A DNA stretch of 16,596 bases from Planctomycetota bacterium (GTDB taxonomy: Bacteria > Planctomycetota > Planctomycetia > Pirellulales > Pirellulaceae): contig JAJDEH010000442.1 in assembly GCA_029259935.1 (NCBI GenBank), positions 1 to 16,596 on the forward strand, given 5' to 3'. The notes beneath the pieces are model-generated. The model searched no databases and was not told the DNA's origin. It saw only the letters and a list, made by a program, of their open reading frames with translations. Shown here in pieces: positions 12,847 through 16,596 of this stretch (within the stretch, counting starts at the first letter, position 1; each line of letters starts with the position of its first letter). Made by a program: the position numbers and the translations under genes.

Positions 12847-15081
12847 ATGTGCATCAAGCCGGAAATCATTGGAAGTCGTTCGCTGCTGTTGCTTGTCTGC
12901 TCGGCAATGGGCTGGGGACCTGCGGCGCAACAAGCCATTGGCAGCGAGACGTCGCAGGCCAATCAGCTCGACTTTACCAATGATATTGCGCCGATCTTCA
13001 CCAAGTTTGGCTGCAACGGCGGCGGCTGCCATGGCAAATCGACCGGGCGGGGCGGATTCAAGTTGTCGCTGTTCGGCTTCGAGCCTCTTAACGATTACGA
13101 GTCGATTGCTCGCGGTACGCGCGGCCGTCGGGTCTTCCCCGCTTCGCCCGATCAGTCATTGCTGCTGCAAAAAGCCACCATGCAAGTCCCCCACGGCGGC
13201 GGCAGACGCATTGATCCAGACGGACCCGAATATCAATTGCTTCGCCGCTGGATCGCCGCCAGCACACCGTGGGGCCGATCTGACGCGCCCCGGATCGCCC
13301 GCCTGGAAGTCCAACCCGCAACCCATCAATTGGGACATCGCGAGGAAGTTCAACTACGGGTCACGGCAGTGCTGACCGATGACAGCCGTCGCGACGTGAC
13401 TCGACTCACCAGGTTTCGCGTTGTCAATGCGGCGGTGGCTTCGATTGACCCGGCAGGCCAAGTCACCGCCGAAGACAGAACGGGCGATACGGCTATCGTC
13501 GCGCAGTATCAAGGCCAGGCGGCGCTCAGTCACATCGTTGTCCCTAACAGGTCGGTCTCGGAAGCCGAAGCCAGCACGGCGATCGCGATGCCGGAAAGCA
13601 ACTTCATCGACGCCCACATCATCGCCAAACTCAAGCAATTGCGGGTTCCTCCGTCCACCGTTTCCAGCGACGCCGCATTCCTACGACGGGCTACGCTTCA
13701 AATCGCCGGTCGCTTGCCGACGATGGAGGAAATGCAAGCGTTTCAATCCAGCGATGCCATGGACCGCCGCGAGCAGTTGGTCGAACGCCTGATGTCCAGC
13801 GGCGACTACGCGGATCATTTCGCGCAAAAGTGGTGCGACGTGCTGCGCATCAAGCGGCGCGGACAGAAAGACCGGCTGCCGGGAACGATCGCTTTCCATC
13901 GCTGGCTTCGCGGGGCAATCGCGACCAACATCCCATTCGACCAAATCGTCCGCGAAATCATCACGGCCAGCGGCGATGTGTCCGTGAACCCGCCGGCCCA
14001 ATGGTACGCCGAAGTCCGCTATCTCGATCGTTACGTGGATGACATGTCGCAGGTGTTCTTAGGGATCAGGATCGGCTGCGCCCGCTGTCACCACCATCCG
14101 TTTGAGAAGTTCAGCCAACAGGACTATTACGGCCTGGCGGCTTTCTTTGCCCGCGTCGATCGCAAGGGGGGCGCGGGAGTCGCGGAACGCCGTGCGAACG
14201 AAGCGGTCTTTGTCAAACCGACGGGAGAAGTCAAACACCCGCTTACCGGCAAAGTTGTGGCGCCGTGCGGATTGGGTGCCCAGCCGCTGAAGATCGCGCC
14301 CTATCAAGACGCGCGGCACGATCTGGTCGACTGGATGGCGGGCGAATCGAATCCCTATTTCGCGCGGGCCTTCGTCAATCGCATGTGGGCCCATTTCTTT
14401 GGCTGCGGGCTGGTCGATCCGCTGGACGATTTGCGCGAAACGAATCCGGCCACGAACGAAGCACTGCTCGACGAATTGGCCGCCGAGTTCACAAAGACCC
14501 ACTTCGATATGAAACATGTGATTCGGTTAATCGCCTGCAGCACGACCTATCAGCTCGCATCCCTGCCGAATGACCATAATCTGGAAGAAACGCAGAACCA
14601 TTCGCGTTTTTATCCGCAACGCATCACGGCGGAAGTTTTGCTCGACGCCATCGATCAGGTCACGCAAGTCAGCACCGCTTACGGCGGATTGCCGGCGGGA
14701 ACTCGCGCTCTGCAACTTCCGGACGAAGGATACTCGAACGATTTCCTGCGGCTGTTTGGCCGGCCACCTCGAGAAAGCGCCTGTGAGTGCGAGCGCTCGG
14801 CCGAACCAAGCTTGTCGCAATCGCTGTTCGTGATGAACAATTCGTTCTTTTTGGGCAAGGTCACCTCCAGCAAAGGCTTTGCCGCGCGGCTGGCCGCCGA
14901 CAAGCGGAGCCACGAAGAGAAAATTCAAGAACTGTTTCAAACCGTGCTCACGCGAGCACCGCTGCCCTATGAAATCGACGAGTCGCTCAAGTACATCGCC
15001 GCGGAAGCCGATGCCAGAAAAGCGTACGGCAATCTTCTGTGGGCGCTGATCAATACAAAAGAGTTTTTGTATATTCATTAG
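12847..15081 (+). CDS. PSCyt1-like / Ig-like (Big2) / DUF1549 / DUF1553 cytochrome-type protein
   Basis: One of the planctomycete-type proteins with cytochrome-c-like motifs; probably extracytoplasmic, reaction unknown. The 744-residue protein has a signal peptide (about 9-34). Next comes a PSCyt1-like region with CNGGGCH (C56, C61, H62; a CX4CH haem-type motif) and an Ig-like Big2 domain (about 150-232). DUF1549/PSCyt2 (about 252-436) contains a second, standard haem motif CARCH (C411, C414, H415) followed by HHPFEKFSQQDYYGLAAFF. DUF1553/PSD1 (about 485-740) has NPYFARAFVNRMWAHFFG, LLDELAAEF and the ending ALINTKEFLYIH. ATG 12847 has no clear ribosome-binding site and lies 9 bases after the PPC gene, so translation may be coupled. 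The DUF1501 gene follows 38 bases later. Confidence 0.93.
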   Translation: MCIKPEIIGSRSLLLLVCSAMGWGPAAQQAIGSETSQANQLDFTNDIAPIFTKFGCNGGGCHGKSTGRGGFKLSLFGFEPLNDYESIARGTRGRRVFPASPDQSLLLQKATMQVPHGGGRRIDPDGPEYQLLRRWIAASTPWGRSDAPRIARLEVQPATHQLGHREEVQLRVTAVLTDDSRRDVTRLTRFRVVNAAVASIDPAGQVTAEDRTGDTAIVAQYQGQAALSHIVVPNRSVSEAEASTAIAMPESNFIDAHIIAKLKQLRVPPSTVSSDAAFLRRATLQIAGRLPTMEEMQAFQSSDAMDRREQLVERLMSSGDYADHFAQKWCDVLRIKRRGQKDRLPGTIAFHRWLRGAIATNIPFDQIVREIITASGDVSVNPPAQWYAEVRYLDRYVDDMSQVFLGIRIGCARCHHHPFEKFSQQDYYGLAAFFARVDRKGGAGVAERRANEAVFVKPTGEVKHPLTGKVVAPCGLGAQPLKIAPYQDARHDLVDWMAGESNPYFARAFVNRMWAHFFGCGLVDPLDDLRETNPATNEALLDELAAEFTKTHFDMKHVIRLIACSTTYQLASLPNDHNLEETQNHSRFYPQRITAEVLLDAIDQVTQVSTAYGGLPAGTRALQLPDEGYSNDFLRLFGRPPRESACECERSAEPSLSQSLFVMNNSFFLGKVTSSKGFAARLAADKRSHEEKIQELFQTVLTRAPLPYEIDESLKYIAAEADARKAYGNLLWALINTKEFLYIH

Positions 15082-15119
15082 AATTGGGGAAACGGCCTGC
15101 TTCACCGACGAGACCACTT

Positions 15120-16502
15120 ATGAAGTACTTACAACCAAACCATCGTTGCCACGGCCCCCTTGACCGCCGCGCGTTCCTGTCGATTGGCGGCATGAGCCTG
15201 GGGGCGCTGGCTAGTGGAATCGATCCCGGCTTAACTCAGTTGCTGGCCAGCGAAGAGTCGCATCAGCCAGCCGAAAAAGACTTCTCGGTCATCTTGCTGT
15301 GGGCCAATGGCGGGCCCAGCCACTTGGAAACATTCGACATGAAACCCGACGCTCCGGCCGAGTTTCGAGGTGAATTCAAGCCGATCGCCACGAATGTTCC
15401 AGGCATGGACATCTGCGAACTGCTGCCCAATCTGGCGAAGATGGCGGACAAGTTTTCCATCGTGCGCAGCTTGCACCACAATCGAAATGAACATTCGGGC
15501 GGCACTTGCCGGTTGCTTTCCGGCTATACCCCGACGGCGGCGAATCCGATGGACGCCGAGAATCCCGAGATGGCGTCGATCGTGGCGAATCAACTGGAAC
15601 ATACGGCCCGCGACATTCCGTTGTTTATTGCCAATACCAAGTTTTATGGCGGCGGTCCGGCATATTTGGGAGCGGCGTACAGCCCGTATCTCTTCCGAGG
15701 CGATCCCAACAGTGCCAAATTTAGCGTCGGCGATCTGACCGTGACCAACGACGCGGTCAAGGATCTGCAGACCAGACAGAATCTTCTCAAGACGTTTGAC
15801 CGATTTCGCCGCGACCTGGATCATAAAGGTTCGATGGCGGCCTTGGACAAGTTCAACCAACGCGCCGTGGCGACGTTGACCAGCCCGCGCGCGGCGGATG
15901 CTTTTAATCTATCCAAGGAACCCGATGCGGTCCGCGATCGCTATGGCCGCACGACTTGGGGACAAGGGCTGCTGCTGGCCCGGCGTTTGGTCGAGTCGGG
16001 TGTGCGCATCGTGCAGCTTCAAGCCGGCTTCAAGCTCAGCAAGGAAGCGGGCCGCGTCAGCAACTGGGACGACCATTCGGTGAACACGCACACGTTCCGC
16101 GCCTATCGCGAACGCATGCCGGTGTTCGACGTCGCGGTTCCGGCCTTGATCGAAGACTTGTACGCACGCGGCTTGGACAAGAAAGTGCTATTCATTTTCT
16201 GTGGCGAATTTGGCCGCACGCCGAAAATCCGCCATCAAGACAAGACCAAACGCCCCGGACGCGATCACTGGTCGAAAGCGATGAGCATCTTTCTTTCGGG
16301 CGGCGGGTTGAAGATGGGCCAAGTTGTCGGAGCCACGAATCCTCGCGGTGAACATCCGATTGAATCGGTCATGGACAGCAATTGTCTGCTGGCCACGATC
16401 TACCGACGATTCGGCATCGATCCGTCACGGCATTATTACGACAACAGCGGCCGTCCCGTTCCGATCCTTACCGACGGCCACCCCATCGCCGAACTGTTGT
16501 AA
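15120..16502 (+). CDS. DUF1501 family Tat-exported protein (copy B)
   Basis: Partner of the DUF1549/DUF1553 protein just upstream, the usual genomic pairing for this family; activity unknown. The 460-residue product has a twin-arginine-type signal (LDRRAFLSIGG, about 14-24). Family landmarks are VILLWANGGPSHLETFDMKP, IVRSLHHNRNEHSGG, IFCGEFGRTP with GRDHW, and the C-terminal GRPVPILTDGHPIAELL. The frame runs back into the upstream gene (GTG 15039). ATG 15120 is chosen because it opens the signal sequence and has a weak GAG 7 bases before it. It shares length and all main motifs with copy A but has diverged strongly through the middle. A long inverted repeat follows the stop. Confidence 0.94.
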   Translation: MKYLQPNHRCHGPLDRRAFLSIGGMSLGALASGIDPGLTQLLASEESHQPAEKDFSVILLWANGGPSHLETFDMKPDAPAEFRGEFKPIATNVPGMDICELLPNLAKMADKFSIVRSLHHNRNEHSGGTCRLLSGYTPTAANPMDAENPEMASIVANQLEHTARDIPLFIANTKFYGGGPAYLGAAYSPYLFRGDPNSAKFSVGDLTVTNDAVKDLQTRQNLLKTFDRFRRDLDHKGSMAALDKFNQRAVATLTSPRAADAFNLSKEPDAVRDRYGRTTWGQGLLLARRLVESGVRIVQLQAGFKLSKEAGRVSNWDDHSVNTHTFRAYRERMPVFDVAVPALIEDLYARGLDKKVLFIFCGEFGRTPKIRHQDKTKRPGRDHWSKAMSIFLSGGGLKMGQVVGATNPRGEHPIESVMDSNCLLATIYRRFGIDPSRHYYDNSGRPVPILTDGHPIAELL

Positions 16503-16513
16503 TTCACCATTGC

Positions 16514-16567
16514 CGTTGTTCGCTCCGCGAACAAAGTGGGTTCGTTCTGTTCGCGGAGCGAACAACG
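16514..16567. repeat. 20-bp perfect inverted repeat with nested mini-hairpins
   Basis: The arms 16514-16533 and 16548-16567 are perfectly complementary over 20 bp around a 14-nt loop. Each arm is itself a hairpin: TGTTCGC-TCC-GCGAACA (16517-16533) and TGTTCGC-GGA-GCGAACA (16548-16564). It starts 12 bases after the DUF1501 stop. There is no T-run, so it could be a REP-like element that also acts as a 3' end or terminator for the operon. Confidence 0.88.
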
Positions 16568-16596
16568 ACACACCTACAAAGATAATCCATGTCGAC

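Noticed and set aside
16589..16596. Start of a further gene (ATG at 16589)
   Set aside because: Only two codons are in the window and no ribosome-binding site is visible, so it cannot be supported.

Overview
The window looks like a chromosome segment from a planctomycete, probably of the Pirellulales/Pirellulaceae type. This is inferred from gene content, not from a database search. The diagnostic genes are two Tat-type DUF1501 proteins, a PSCyt1/DUF1549/DUF1553 cytochrome-like protein, a PPC-domain secreted protein, a sulfatase, a short 'NPYxSP' membrane protein, and a BlaI/M56 regulator pair with a TPR-bearing sensor.

Layout. (1) 1-498: the 5' part of a tRNA-Val(GAC) on the minus strand with a TATAAT promoter box, then a non-coding stretch that probably holds the thrS promoter. 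(2) 499-3199: translation genes thrS (threonyl-tRNA synthetase) and infC (IF3). infC is read here as starting at an ATC codon at 2696; no ATG, GTG or TTG lies in frame upstream of the conserved IF3 N-terminus. (3) 3299-4432, minus strand: a small membrane protein and an exported calcineurin-like phosphoesterase. (4) 4819-6784, plus strand: an orphan DUF1501 protein and a small lipoprotein. (5) 6781-9359, minus strand: a BlaI/MecI-type repressor and an M56 membrane metalloprotease whose C-terminal half is TPR-like. Two TACTA-N6-TAGTA-type operators sit in its promoter. (6) 9568-11010: an exported sulfatase. (7) 11308-16502: a three-gene set, PPC-domain protein, PSCyt1/Big2/DUF1549/DUF1553 protein and a second DUF1501 protein, closed by a 20-bp perfect inverted repeat.

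How it fits together. The three-gene set (7) is the recurrent planctomycete partnership of a secreted haem-motif protein with a Tat-exported DUF1501 protein; its biochemical role is not established. The BlaI-M56 pair looks like a self-repressed signalling unit in which the extracytoplasmic part that senses beta-lactam in BlaR1 is replaced by TPR helices. Its target genes and signal cannot be read from the window. Non-coding DNA carries two kinds of small palindromic repeat. One pair (11047-11162) has stem substitutions that all preserve base pairing. I see no CRISPR array, insertion sequence, rRNA or prophage gene.
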